From assembly GCF_947498345.1 (NCBI RefSeq), contig NZ_CANMJY010000009.1, positions 1-64,000 on the forward strand: 64,000 bases of DNA. Reading direction: 5' to 3'. The notes beneath the pieces are model-generated. The model did no database searches and was not told where the DNA came from. It worked only from the letters and a program-made list of their open reading frames with translations. This DNA comes from an uncultured Winogradskyella sp. GTDB taxonomy: Bacteria; Bacteroidota; Bacteroidia; Flavobacteriales; Flavobacteriaceae. The translations under genes were made by a program, and so were the position numbers. Shown here in pieces: positions 10,169-18,706 of the stretch; within the stretch, counting starts at the first letter, position 1; each line of letters opens with the position of its first letter.

Positions 10169-10189
10169 AAAATAAGAACGGAATTAAAT

Positions 10190-10225
10190 TAAAAAACCAA
10201 CTCAAAAGAGTTGGTTTTTTAATTT
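10190..10225 (+). terminator. Rho-independent terminator
   Basis: The stem aaaaaccaactc pairs with gagttggttttt and is followed by T-rich sequence, just after the receptor/lipoprotein operon. Confidence 0.9.
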
Positions 10226-10276
10226 AATAACCTATGAGTTACTATATTATAACAGCGTATAAAATAGCAGTATTTA

Positions 10277-10639
10277 ATGTTAGACACTTTCTATATCACC
10301 ATCTTTAATTACTATAAAAAGAGAATAAAAAAACGTAGCCTTGTTTTAGCAATGCTCTATATTAATTTTTTAGAGCTTGCTATTATCCTTGCATTAGGTA
10401 CTTTCTTTATGGCATTTGCTAACCAAATGCGCCTCATAACAATGTCTATAATTAAATTTTGGATGTTTTTTACTGTAATTGCAGCGGTAGTAATTTTCAA
10501 AAACTGGATGCGTTATAATGGTAAAAAACGAAATATCCTTAATGCTAAATTAAAGGCCAAACCAGCCTCTATATATCTTTTGTGGTTTTTACCTTTTGGG
10601 TGTTTGATTATAGCTTATACCTTATTTCAAGTGCTATAA
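10277..10639 (+). CDS. Small membrane protein, unknown function
   Basis: A 120-residue protein with a basic N-terminus (YYKKRIKKR) and three hydrophobic helices at about 23-48, 55-75 and 97-119. I do not recognise the family. It is supported by its hydrophobic pattern, by a terminator before the gene and another just after it, and by the lack of a competing frame. It appears to be monocistronic. Confidence 0.65.
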   Translation: MLDTFYITIFNYYKKRIKKRSLVLAMLYINFLELAIILALGTFFMAFANQMRLITMSIIKFWMFFTVIAAVVIFKNWMRYNGKKRNILNAKLKAKPASIYLLWFLPFGCLIIAYTLFQVL

Positions 10640-10651
10640 TGTTTTCTACAA

Positions 10652-10691
10652 TAAAAAGCGCTATCCTTTTTAATAGGATAACGCTTTTTAT
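10652..10691. terminator. Bidirectional terminator
   Basis: The inverted repeat aaaaagcg-ctatcc / aggata-acgcttttt has A and T tracts on both sides. It lies between the convergent membrane-protein gene and the HMA lipoprotein gene. Confidence 0.88.
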
Positions 10692-10713
10692 CTATTTGTA
10701 AAAAGTTTTCTTC

Positions 10714-11232
10714 TTATTCCGATTTTTTAGCCTCTGTACAACAGGCTTTTTTACATTCTTCTGAGCAAGCCTTTTTCTTTGCTTCAGATTTATTGGCACA
10801 GCAAGATTTATCACAATTTGCTTTACAGGCTTTTTTTACATGACCTTCAAACTCATCAACAATCTTAATGTCTTTTACTTTGTATATGTCAGCGACATTA
10901 GTTACTGCTTCTTCTAAAGATTTTGGAGTAACTTTAGCTTCATCATACTCGACCATTGCCAATCGTTTATCAAAATCTACCTTAGCTGTTTTTACACCTT
11001 CCATTTTTGCCATCTTCTTTTCAATGGTTTTGGCACAACCCATTGCACAGGTCATTCCCTCAATACCAAACTCTACTTTAGCATAAGTAGCATTGGGGTC
11101 TAAAGCTTGAGAAACATCTTTTTCAGCAACTTCTAGATCTACAGTTTTAACTTCTGGTTTAACTTCATTTTTACATGAAGAAAATACCAAAGCCATAACT
11201 ACGATAATACATATATTCTTAAATGTGTTCAT
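10714..11232 (-). CDS. Heavy-metal-associated (HMA) domain lipoprotein with Cys-rich tail
   Basis: A lipoprotein signal peptide has lipobox Cys20 (VFSSC). One HMA ferredoxin-like domain spans about residues 50-120. Its metal loop reads GMTCAMGCA, so the cysteines (62 and 66) are C-x3-C rather than the usual C-x2-C of copper chaperones. The last ~45 residues are Lys/Cys-rich, with CxxxC, CC, CxxxC and CC clusters that could bind several thiophilic metal ions. The likely role is periplasmic or membrane-attached copper or other soft-metal binding. No P-type ATPase or metal regulator is adjacent, so the metal is not determined. Confidence 0.85.
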   Translation of the reverse strand: MNTFKNICIIVVMALVFSSCKNEVKPEVKTVDLEVAEKDVSQALDPNATYAKVEFGIEGMTCAMGCAKTIEKKMAKMEGVKTAKVDFDKRLAMVEYDEAKVTPKSLEEAVTNVADIYKVKDIKIVDEFEGHVKKACKANCDKSCCANKSEAKKKACSEECKKACCTEAKKSE

Positions 11233-11322
11233 GGATTTATTTAATTTTGGCTAAATCTAATAAATATTGATGTTTTTGCATAAGAATTAACGATTTTTGT
11301 GATTCTTTTACATAGTTTTTGT

Positions 11323-12201
11323 ATGAAAAACCCTAGTATCAAGTGGATTTACCTTTTATTATTATCTGTAATTTGGGGAAGTTCTTTTATCTTAATTAAG
11401 AAATCACTTTTGGGTCTCACACCATATCAATTAGGTGCTTTAAGGACTATAATTACCGGTATTATTCTTTTAATTTTTGGTTATTCTAAATTAAAAGGTA
11501 TTCCTAAATCTAAATGGAAATGGTTATTAATTTCTGGGTTATTAGGATCGTTTTTTCCTGCGTTCTTTTTTGCAATTGCGGAAACAGAAATTGATAGTGC
11601 TGTAGCGTCAATATTAAATTCTCTGGTACCTTTAAATACTATTTTATTAGGTTTTACGGTATTTAAAATTGCTTCTACTAAGCGTCAGGTTTTAGGCGTA
11701 ATAATTGGTTTTATAGGTACGGCGATTTTAATATTTAAAGGATCTGAGTTGAATCCTAATCAAAATTATTTATATGCAAGTTTTGTTATTGCTTCTACTT
11801 TAATGTATGCTGCAAATGTAAATATTATAAAACGGTATTTACAAGATGTAAAACCTTTGGCAATAGCTGCTGGCAACTATGTTTTTATTATTATCCCAGC
11901 ATTAGTTATTCTTCTATTTACAGACTTTTTTACTGTTGAGCGTCTTAATAATTCTAATTTGCCTTATGCCTTAATCTATGTTATTATTCTCTCAGTTTTT
12001 GGAACAGCATTAGCTAAAGTAGTCTTTAATAAATTGGTACAGATATCTACACCAGTTTTTGCATCTTCTGTGACTTATGTTATGCCTATTATAGCTTTAA
12101 TTTGGGGAATTTTAGATGGTGAGACTTTTAGTTTTATACAAGGTTTAGCAGCATTACTGATATTAATAGGGGTTTACTTATCTCATAGGCGTAAAGCATA
12201 A
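11323..12201 (+). CDS. EamA/DMT family transporter
   Basis: A drug/metabolite exporter-type inner-membrane protein with ten predicted helices in two EamA halves. The first half carries the signature SVIWGSSFILIKKSL. I chose ATG 11323 (KNPSIKWIYLLLL follows) over the in-frame start at 11299 because homologues begin just before the first helix. The length of 292 residues is typical. The substrate is unknown. It is transcribed alone and followed by a strong terminator. Confidence 0.88.
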   Translation: MKNPSIKWIYLLLLSVIWGSSFILIKKSLLGLTPYQLGALRTIITGIILLIFGYSKLKGIPKSKWKWLLISGLLGSFFPAFFFAIAETEIDSAVASILNSLVPLNTILLGFTVFKIASTKRQVLGVIIGFIGTAILIFKGSELNPNQNYLYASFVIASTLMYAANVNIIKRYLQDVKPLAIAAGNYVFIIIPALVILLFTDFFTVERLNNSNLPYALIYVIILSVFGTALAKVVFNKLVQISTPVFASSVTYVMPIIALIWGILDGETFSFIQGLAALLILIGVYLSHRRKA

Positions 12202-12231
12202 AAAAACCGAAGCGAAAGCTTCGGTTTTTTT
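12201..12231. terminator. Bidirectional terminator
   Basis: The stem aaaccgaagc / gcttcggttt with loop gaaa and flanking A/T tracts begins at the stop codon of the transporter gene. It lies between convergent genes. Confidence 0.92.
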
Positions 12232-12250
12232 ATTAATTAAAAAGAAGGAT

Positions 12251-14329
12251 TTAGTTAAAATCCTCTGCAGTTACACCTTCATTTATTTTTACTTCTGTTG
12301 TGTCAAAAGTAAATGATTGAGGTCCTACAGTAACTTTCTTAGTGTAAGGTATCATTATACCATTAACATCTTTGTAATTAGAGTAATCAGTAATATTAGT
12401 AATTGATTGCCCTTGCGCTTCAACTGTTTCTTCAGTTCTTACTAAATAACCTGTTTTAACATCATAATATCTGTAAGATGTATTATCGTCTTTAGTAACT
12501 TTAATTTTATAGACATCAATTCCGTCTATTGTAGTTTTGCTGTCTAATTCAATAGTTGAAGGTTCCATGTATAATTCACCAAACAATCCTTTGTTTGCTT
12601 TTCTTGAAGATAACTCTTTGTCCTCCATTGGAATTTTTCTTCCTTGTTGTTCCATGTAACCACTCTCACCATCAAAATTTTGCTTCATTAATGTTCCCAT
12701 ACCTTCAGCAACAACTTCCATTTTAAACTTATTAGGTGCCATTTGCTTTGTAGTAGCTTTTGGCTTAAATGGGGCTCCTGGTATTGTCATATCTGCAATA
12801 ACTAGAGTAGAATTAACTTTTCTTAAGTTGTCCTCACCTCCAACTGCTTTTACATAATTTTTAATTACGGTTTGTGCAGTTAATCCTTCTGGTAATGGTT
12901 TAGAGAACACAGGTTTCTCAGTCTTATTTGCATATGCATCATAATACATTATAGGAATACCTGTTTTTTCTAAATTTTCTAATACGTCACTTCCTTTTCC
13001 TACTACAACGATACGTGCATTTTCTGGTTTAAAGTGTTTATTAGCTACACGCATAACGTCTTCCTTGGTTACTGCGTTAATCTTTGAAAGATATGTAGCA
13101 TAAAAGTCCTCAGGTAGATCATTCAATTTAACTCTTAACGCATAATTGGCAATAGTTTGTGGACGCTCTAAAGCTAAAACAAAATCACCTACATACTTAG
13201 CTTTTGCATTTGCGAGATCTTTAGAATCTACAGGCTCATTTTTGATTCTATTAATTTCTTTAAGCGTTTCTACTACAGCGCTATCAGTTACCATATTTCT
13301 AACAGATGCACCAGCGGTAAAGCGAGAAGCATTCCATCTACTTGTACTGATGTTAGAACGCGCTCCATAGGTATAGCCATGCTCCTCACGAAGATTCATA
13401 TTTAAATAACTACCAAAACCGCCACCTAATATTTTATTAGCTATTAATACAGCATGATAATCATCATCATTCATTTTAAAATCCACATTATTAGTCAATG
13501 AAATATTAGACTGTACCGCATTTGGCATGTCTACAAAATTAACCTGTGTGTATTGTGCATTAGGGCTAGGTTCTGGTATTGTAATATCTACACCTGCAGA
13601 TTTTTCCCATTTACCAAAATTTGCCTTAATCTGACGTTTTACTTCACTTATGTCAACATCACCTACAACTACTAAATAGGCATTGTTTGGGTTAAAGTAT
13701 TTTTCGTAGAATGCCAATACATCACCAAACTCAATATTGTTTACAGTTTCTTCGGTAACAAATTCACCTCTAGGATGATTTTTCCCATAAGATAATGCTC
13801 CTCCAACTCTTCCTGCTACAGCATCTACGCTCTTTTCTTGAGATTTTAAACTCTCAATAAGTTTTTCTTTTTCTTTTTCAAACTCTTCTTTAGTTAGTAA
13901 TGGGTTGATAGCTGCATCAGCCATTAACTCAATAATTCTATCAGAGTATTTAGATAAAGAACTCGCGAAAGCTCCTTGAGCTCCAAAATTTAAATTAGCT
14001 CCTAAAAAATCGATTTCATCATTAAATTCATCTTTAGGAACATTGGTAGTTCCATTACCCAACATTGACCCTAGAATACTAGATACACCAGCTTTTTCAC
14101 CTTCAGCAATTGGCTTATTATCAATTGTTAAAGAATAAGATGCTCTAGGTAATTTATGATTTTCTACCACTAAAACTTCAATTCCGTTATCTAATTTAAA
14201 TTCGCCTGGCTTCTCTAATGTTATTTTAGGAGCTGGACCTGGTTCTGGTTGTTTAGACCTATCTATTTGTGCATTTACACCTACTGCCATTAAAAACAAT
14301 ACAATAAATGCTGATACTTTAGTTTTCAT
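12251..14329 (-). CDS. M16 family peptidase-like protein, non-catalytic partner
   Basis: I chose ATG 14327-14329 because it leads straight into a signal peptide (KTKVSAFIVLFLMAVGVNAQ). The longer start at 14359 would overlap the upstream gene. Two M16 (pitrilysin-type) lobes span about residues 30-450, but the HxxEH zinc motif is absent: the corresponding segment reads SILGSMLGNGT. The C-terminal ~220 residues resemble an outer-membrane-lipoprotein-sorting fold (LolA-like, with FKMEVVAEGMGTLMKQNFDG). It follows the catalytic M16 gene with a gap of 19 bases. M16B peptidases commonly act as heterodimers of one active and one inactive subunit, so a periplasmic protease pair is likely. Confidence 0.88.
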   Translation of the reverse strand: MKTKVSAFIVLFLMAVGVNAQIDRSKQPEPGPAPKITLEKPGEFKLDNGIEVLVVENHKLPRASYSLTIDNKPIAEGEKAGVSSILGSMLGNGTTNVPKDEFNDEIDFLGANLNFGAQGAFASSLSKYSDRIIELMADAAINPLLTKEEFEKEKEKLIESLKSQEKSVDAVAGRVGGALSYGKNHPRGEFVTEETVNNIEFGDVLAFYEKYFNPNNAYLVVVGDVDISEVKRQIKANFGKWEKSAGVDITIPEPSPNAQYTQVNFVDMPNAVQSNISLTNNVDFKMNDDDYHAVLIANKILGGGFGSYLNMNLREEHGYTYGARSNISTSRWNASRFTAGASVRNMVTDSAVVETLKEINRIKNEPVDSKDLANAKAKYVGDFVLALERPQTIANYALRVKLNDLPEDFYATYLSKINAVTKEDVMRVANKHFKPENARIVVVGKGSDVLENLEKTGIPIMYYDAYANKTEKPVFSKPLPEGLTAQTVIKNYVKAVGGEDNLRKVNSTLVIADMTIPGAPFKPKATTKQMAPNKFKMEVVAEGMGTLMKQNFDGESGYMEQQGRKIPMEDKELSSRKANKGLFGELYMEPSTIELDSKTTIDGIDVYKIKVTKDDNTSYRYYDVKTGYLVRTEETVEAQGQSITNITDYSNYKDVNGIMIPYTKKVTVGPQSFTFDTTEVKINEGVTAEDFN

Positions 14330-14348
14330 ATTACTATTAATTTTTATT

Positions 14349-15668
14349 TTATTGATCATCTTTCTTTGGTGAATACTCGAGTATTAAACGTTGGTTTGGG
14401 TTTAAATACTTCTTAGCAACGTCTCTAATTTCTTCTCTTGTGATAGAGCGATAAATGTCAATTTCATTATTAATTAAATTTACATTATCATACAACATGT
14501 AATAACGTGCTAAAGAATTAGCAATACCAGAAACACTAGAATTAGAGTTTACAAATTGATTCTCAAATTGATTTTGAAGTTTTTGATAATCACGCTCGGA
14601 GATTAATTCTGATTGCATTTTAGCAACCTCTTCATCCATTTCTGTGATTAAAGTATCGAGAGATATATCTCCTAATGGTAATGCAAATAAAGCATAAAGT
14701 CCATAATCTTCTTGACTTAAGTTAACGGCCTGAACTGCTAAAGCTTGTTTTTGTTCATCAACTATCTTCTTGTATAATACAGAACTCTTTCCGCCACTTA
14801 GATAACTAGAAATCATATCAAGGACATAAGCATCTCTGTCTTTAAAAGAAGGTGTTCTGTATGCTGCAATTACTGCTGGAATTTGAATATTAGGATCATA
14901 AGCCTTATCTCTCATAGATTCTGTAATTGGTTCTTCTCTAGGAAGATCTCTGGTTACTTCTTCTCCTCTTGGAATTGGACCGAAATAATCCTTAATCATT
15001 TTCTTAACCTCAGCTTTATCAATGTCTCCAGCAACAACTAAAACGGCATTATTTGGCACATAATATTTTTTATTGAAAGCCTGAAACTCTTCTAAAGTTG
15101 CAGCATCTAAGTGCTCCATTTCTCCAATAGTGGTTCCTTTGTATGGATGAACTTTAAACATACGCTTCTTAACTTCAGCCAAAATATTTCCATAAGGCTG
15201 ATTATCTACACGTAATCTTTTCTCTTCTTTTACCACTTCGTTTTGTGTATCTACACCTATTTGGTTTATAACAGGGTGCAATAGACGTTCGGACTCCATC
15301 CAAAGACCAAGTTCTACACTGTTAGAAGGAAATACTTCGTAATAGTAAGTTCTGTCGTCTGTAGTATTTGCATTATTGCTACCACCATTAGAGGTTACAA
15401 TATTAAACCATTCTCCGCGAGGAATATTTTCTGTTCCTTCAAATAATAAGTGCTCAAAAAAGTGAGCAAAACCTGTACGCTCTGGATCTTCGTCTTTAGC
15501 ACCAACATGGTACATTACTGAAACCGTTACTACAGGAGCCGAATGGTCTTGATGCAAAATAACATGCATTCCATTATCTAAATCGTACTCCTCAAATTCT
15601 ACTTGTTGCGCATTGGAATGAAACCCAATAAGCAACAAAAGCGCTAGAGTAAATAAGCTTTTTTTCAT
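14349..15668 (-). CDS. M16 family zinc peptidase, catalytic subunit
   Basis: A signal peptide of about 20 residues is followed by an M16 domain carrying the inverted zinc motif HFFEH (His69, Glu72, His73) within GFAHFFEHLLFEGTE. A distal Glu is expected in the NEVVKEEKR region. The length of 439 residues matches a single-chain M16B subunit. Together with the downstream inactive subunit it probably forms a periplasmic oligopeptidase that degrades short peptides or signal-peptide-like fragments. Confidence 0.9.
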   Translation of the reverse strand: MKKSLFTLALLLLIGFHSNAQQVEFEEYDLDNGMHVILHQDHSAPVVTVSVMYHVGAKDEDPERTGFAHFFEHLLFEGTENIPRGEWFNIVTSNGGSNNANTTDDRTYYYEVFPSNSVELGLWMESERLLHPVINQIGVDTQNEVVKEEKRLRVDNQPYGNILAEVKKRMFKVHPYKGTTIGEMEHLDAATLEEFQAFNKKYYVPNNAVLVVAGDIDKAEVKKMIKDYFGPIPRGEEVTRDLPREEPITESMRDKAYDPNIQIPAVIAAYRTPSFKDRDAYVLDMISSYLSGGKSSVLYKKIVDEQKQALAVQAVNLSQEDYGLYALFALPLGDISLDTLITEMDEEVAKMQSELISERDYQKLQNQFENQFVNSNSSVSGIANSLARYYMLYDNVNLINNEIDIYRSITREEIRDVAKKYLNPNQRLILEYSPKKDDQ

Positions 15669-15743
15669 TATTAATAGTGTTTAAATTTTAAAATTATTTT
15701 AGTGTATGTCTAAGCTACATGCATATTGTTACACAAAGCCTTG

Positions 15744-15751
15744 CAAAAATA
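15744..15751 (-). promoter_or_regulatory. -7 promoter element (TATTTTTG) of the M16 peptidase operon
   Basis: Exact TAnnTTTG match on the minus strand, 75 bases upstream of the ATG at 15668, followed by ca as is typical. No good -33 TTG was seen. Confidence 0.5.
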
Positions 15752-15877
15752 AGGAATCATTAGTCTTTTTTAACATAATAAAATGTGAAAACTCAATTTA
15801 AAGTGACTCAATATTAAATTCCTAAGGTTCAATCCCTTCGAAATTCGATGAGAAACTGCCCGAAAAGCCTTAAAACG

Positions 15878-15908
15878 TTTGTAGATTACGAATTTAGGAG
15901 TATATTTG
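15878..15908 (+). promoter_or_regulatory. Promoter of rplU-rpmA
   Basis: TTTG (15878-15881), a 19-base spacer, then TATATTTG (15901-15908) match the Bacteroidetes -33/-7 consensus closely. The leader before ATG 15970 is about 55 bases, long enough for control of a ribosomal protein operon, but I saw no defined structure in it. Confidence 0.75.
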
Positions 15909-15969
15909 CATCCGCTTTCTGAGAAAAGCACATTGTAATTTATAAACAAATAAATAAAAACGTTACGCT

Positions 15970-16494
15970 ATGTACGCAATTGTAGAGATAGCAGGGCATC
16001 AATTTAAAGTTGAAAAAGACCAAAAAGTTTTTGTTAACCGTTTGTCTACTGAAGAAGGTAAGAAAGTTTCTTTCGATAACGTTCTTTTAATAGGAAATGG
16101 TAACGATGTTACTTTAGGCGCCCCAGCTATAGACGGAGCACAAGTAAGTGCTAAAGTCTTAAAACACCTTAAAGGTGACAAAGTAATAGTTTTCAAAAAG
16201 AAGAGACGTAAAGGTTACCGTGTTAAGAATGGACACAGACAAGCCTTAACAGAAATCGTTATTGAAGGCATTACTGCTTCTGGAGCTAAAAAAGCTGCAC
16301 CGAAGAAAGAAACTAAAAAAGCTGAACCTAAAGCTGCTGCAAAGCCAGAAGCTAAGAAAGCTACTGAAAAAGTAGAAGTTACTCAAGATTTAAGCAAAAT
16401 GACTGTTGCTGAATTAAAAGAGATGGCTAAAGCAAAAGGAATTACTGGTATTTCTTCTATGAAGAAAGCTGATTTAATTGCAGCTTTAAGTTAA
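15970..16494 (+). CDS. rplU: Ribosomal protein L21 with C-terminal helix-extension-helix tail
   Basis: Large-subunit ribosomal protein bL21. Residues 1-103 are the standard L21 domain (YAIVEIAGHQFKVEKDQK at the start; KKKRRKGYRVKNGHRQ near 76-91). Beyond it lies a Lys/Ala/Glu-rich linker (about 108-138). The C-terminus is a ~35-residue SAP/Rho_N-like motif (TVAELKEMAKAKGI and MKKADLIAAL). Total length is 174 residues against about 103 in E. coli. The extension may bind nucleic acid. The gene is followed by rpmA after 27 bases. Confidence 0.96.
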   Translation: MYAIVEIAGHQFKVEKDQKVFVNRLSTEEGKKVSFDNVLLIGNGNDVTLGAPAIDGAQVSAKVLKHLKGDKVIVFKKKRRKGYRVKNGHRQALTEIVIEGITASGAKKAAPKKETKKAEPKAAAKPEAKKATEKVEVTQDLSKMTVAELKEMAKAKGITGISSMKKADLIAALS

Positions 16495-16521
16495 TTTTAA
16501 AAAATCTAAAATCGAAATAAA

Positions 16522-16782
16522 ATGGCACATAAAAAAGGAGTCGGAAGTTCGAAAAATGGTAGAGAATCAGAATCGAAACGCTTAGGTGTTAAGATTTTTG
16601 GTGGACAAGCTGCTGTTGCAGGAAACATTATCATAAGACAACGTGGTAACACACATCATCCTGGTGAGAATGTATACCAAGGAAAAGATCATACTTTACA
16701 TGCCCAAGTTGATGGTATCGTAAAATTTACTAAGAAAAAAGACAACAAGTCTTACGTTTCTATTGAGCCGTTTGAGGCTTAA
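16522..16782 (+). CDS. rpmA: Ribosomal protein L27
   Basis: Large-subunit protein bL27, 86 residues. It begins [16 protein letters not shown] and contains [10 protein letters not shown] and [13 protein letters not shown], all conserved. Its N-terminal tail reaches the peptidyl-transferase centre. It is the second gene of the rplU operon and a terminator follows. Confidence 0.98.
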   Translation: MAHKKGVGSSKNGRESESKRLGVKIFGGQAAVAGNIIIRQRGNTHHPGENVYQGKDHTLHAQVDGIVKFTKKKDNKSYVSIEPFEA

Positions 16783-16806
16783 GAAATAATAGTTCTTATA
16801 AAATTT

Positions 16807-16838
16807 AAACCCTTTCTATTTTAGAGAGGGTTTTTTGT
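16807..16838 (+). terminator. Rho-independent terminator of rplU-rpmA
   Basis: The stem aaaccctttct / agagagggttt (with G-T pairs) is followed by a T tract, 25 bases after the rpmA stop. Confidence 0.8.
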
Positions 16839-16924
16839 TTATTTTCACTCAAAGCCATAGTAAATCTAATCTCTTTATTAATGTATTGGAATAGAGATTT
16901 TTTGGCTTTGTTCTAAACGGTATA

Positions 16925-18697
16925 TTAAACAATATCCATCTTCTTCAACAGGAAACTAGCATTCATGTTTTGGCAAACACCTTGTTTGAGTTTATAATCG
17001 AAGAAAAGTTCATCATTTATAATTTCAGCATCAAAGAAATAGTTTTTAACAGCTTCTAATTCGACTTCAATTTTAGTTAAACTTAGATCGTGTGTGGCTA
17101 TGATACCTGTAGCATTAAGCTTCACTAATTTTTCTACAAATTTTCTAGAACCAATGGCTTTATCTGTGCTATTGGTGCCTTTTAAGATTTCATCGAGGAT
17201 TACAAAATAGTTTTTGTCTTTTTCAATAGTATCTACAACAAATTTTAGGCGAGTAAGTTCACTAAAAAAATACGAACTATCATCAGTTAACGAATCTGTG
17301 GTTCGCATACTTGTAATAAGTTTAATAGGCTTGTACTTACTTTGTTTAGCACAAACGGGTAAACCTACATTAGCCATAACTATATGTAGTGCAACGGTTC
17401 TTAAAAAGGTACTTTTACCAGCCATATTTGCTCCGGTAATAATAAAAAACTGTTCTTCATTTAGCTTTAAATTACTGTCAATTCGTTTCTCTGAGTTTAG
17501 TAATGGATGCCCTAATTCTTTAGCCGTAATTGTAGTATTTTGCTTAGTTATAATGGGGTAGGTAAACTGCTGATGGTTATACGCATAGTTTCCTAAACTA
17601 TTAAAGGCATCGAAAAATGTAACGACTTCAAACCAGTCTTCTACCTTATCAGCATATGTGGAAATCCATTGTTCTACATGATAGGTTTGCCTAATATCCC
17701 ACAGTAAATAGCCATTACCAAAAATGGCAGAAATAAAATTATTTCTATTATCTAGAGCGTCTAAAGTTTTTGAGAATTTCGAAAATATTTGAGAGGCCTT
17801 TAAGCTTTTAGATTGTATTTTCTGTTGTTGGGCTTTTAGTAATTGCGATGTAAATTCTTTTTGTTCAATTTGTTCTAATAATAAAGCATATTGTCTAAAT
17901 GTATCTTTTGTTTTCTCTGTATTTTGAGCAACGTTATTAATCTTCTTTAAATATTTACCTGTAATAGCAAGACCCAAAAGCAACCAATAACCGGCATACT
18001 TTATAGGAATGATCTCCATAACACCTAAAAATAGAACAGCAACTGATGCTACGCTAAAACTAATAGTTAACCAATAAAGTGTTGTATTTAAAAATGGTTG
18101 GTAATCCTTTAGCCATTTAATTATTGAATTTGCTGAATGCTCTATTTCAACTCCTTGTGCAACTCCAGAATAATGCTGCCTCCATTCTGGCAATGCTGCT
18201 AATTCTTTTACAGCTTCTTGTCTGTTCTCAATATTGGAGATATTGTTTGCAAGTAAATGTTTAACAAGTGTTTCTGTTCCTTCTTTAATAGTTGTTCTAT
18301 TTATAAACTGAAAGAAAGAACCTTTTCCAAATAAATCGATATCTAAACTATAATAATGTTTTGGGTTTTGAAATTGCAAACCAGAAGGTCTATTATGGAA
18401 ATCGCCTGACGCTATTTTAAGCTCTTCTTCGTTAATTATTGCTAATCTTTTATGCAAAAACCGCTTTGCTTTTAAATCCGTATACCTTGAAAGTAAAAAC
18501 AAGAAAACAGCGATTCCTATAACAGCTATGATAGTTGCGATTTGCCATTTTTGAAACGTTAAGTAAACACCAAATGCTGCTATTACAAAAATTGAAAGCC
18601 TAAGCAGGCTATACAATCCCATTTGTTTGTATATGCGTTTAGATTCAGCTTTATGTTTTTCTAATTGTTCTTTGTAAAATGAATTAGGATTTTGCAT
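16925..18697 (-). CDS. Membrane-anchored MutS-family ATPase
   Basis: A 590-residue protein with the MutS domain V ATPase at its C-terminus: Walker A GANMAGKST (422-430), Walker B-like VILDEIL near residue 500, and the conserved THD segment IATHDL. Two pairs of membrane helices occur, at about 29-70 and 205-245. The MutS mismatch-recognition and connector domains are missing. It is not MutS1 or MutS2 (no Smr domain), but belongs to the poorly characterised membrane-bound MutS-related group common in Bacteroidetes. Its function is unknown; a role in membrane-associated DNA processing is conceivable. It lies 9 bases after the M28 peptidase gene and is probably co-transcribed with it. Confidence 0.85.
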   Translation of the reverse strand: MQNPNSFYKEQLEKHKAESKRIYKQMGLYSLLRLSIFVIAAFGVYLTFQKWQIATIIAVIGIAVFLFLLSRYTDLKAKRFLHKRLAIINEEELKIASGDFHNRPSGLQFQNPKHYYSLDIDLFGKGSFFQFINRTTIKEGTETLVKHLLANNISNIENRQEAVKELAALPEWRQHYSGVAQGVEIEHSANSIIKWLKDYQPFLNTTLYWLTISFSVASVAVLFLGVMEIIPIKYAGYWLLLGLAITGKYLKKINNVAQNTEKTKDTFRQYALLLEQIEQKEFTSQLLKAQQQKIQSKSLKASQIFSKFSKTLDALDNRNNFISAIFGNGYLLWDIRQTYHVEQWISTYADKVEDWFEVVTFFDAFNSLGNYAYNHQQFTYPIITKQNTTITAKELGHPLLNSEKRIDSNLKLNEEQFFIITGANMAGKSTFLRTVALHIVMANVGLPVCAKQSKYKPIKLITSMRTTDSLTDDSSYFFSELTRLKFVVDTIEKDKNYFVILDEILKGTNSTDKAIGSRKFVEKLVKLNATGIIATHDLSLTKIEVELEAVKNYFFDAEIINDELFFDYKLKQGVCQNMNASFLLKKMDIV

Positions 18698-18706
18698 TTT
18701 TATAAT

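Larger units (their letters stand above)
15669..15969. other. Divergent promoter region between M16 peptidases and rplU
   Basis: The 301-base gap holds a leftward -7 element (15744-15751) and a rightward -33/-7 promoter (15878-15908). The rplU leader is therefore about 55 bases. No RNA gene was seen; a tRNA T-arm-like string at 15823-15838 is considered chance. Confidence 0.6.

Noticed and set aside
15823-15838. tRNA T-arm-like string (aagg-ttcaatc-cctt) upstream of rplU
   Set aside because: No matching anticodon, D or acceptor stems surround it, so it is not a tRNA and there is no integrase to suggest an att site.
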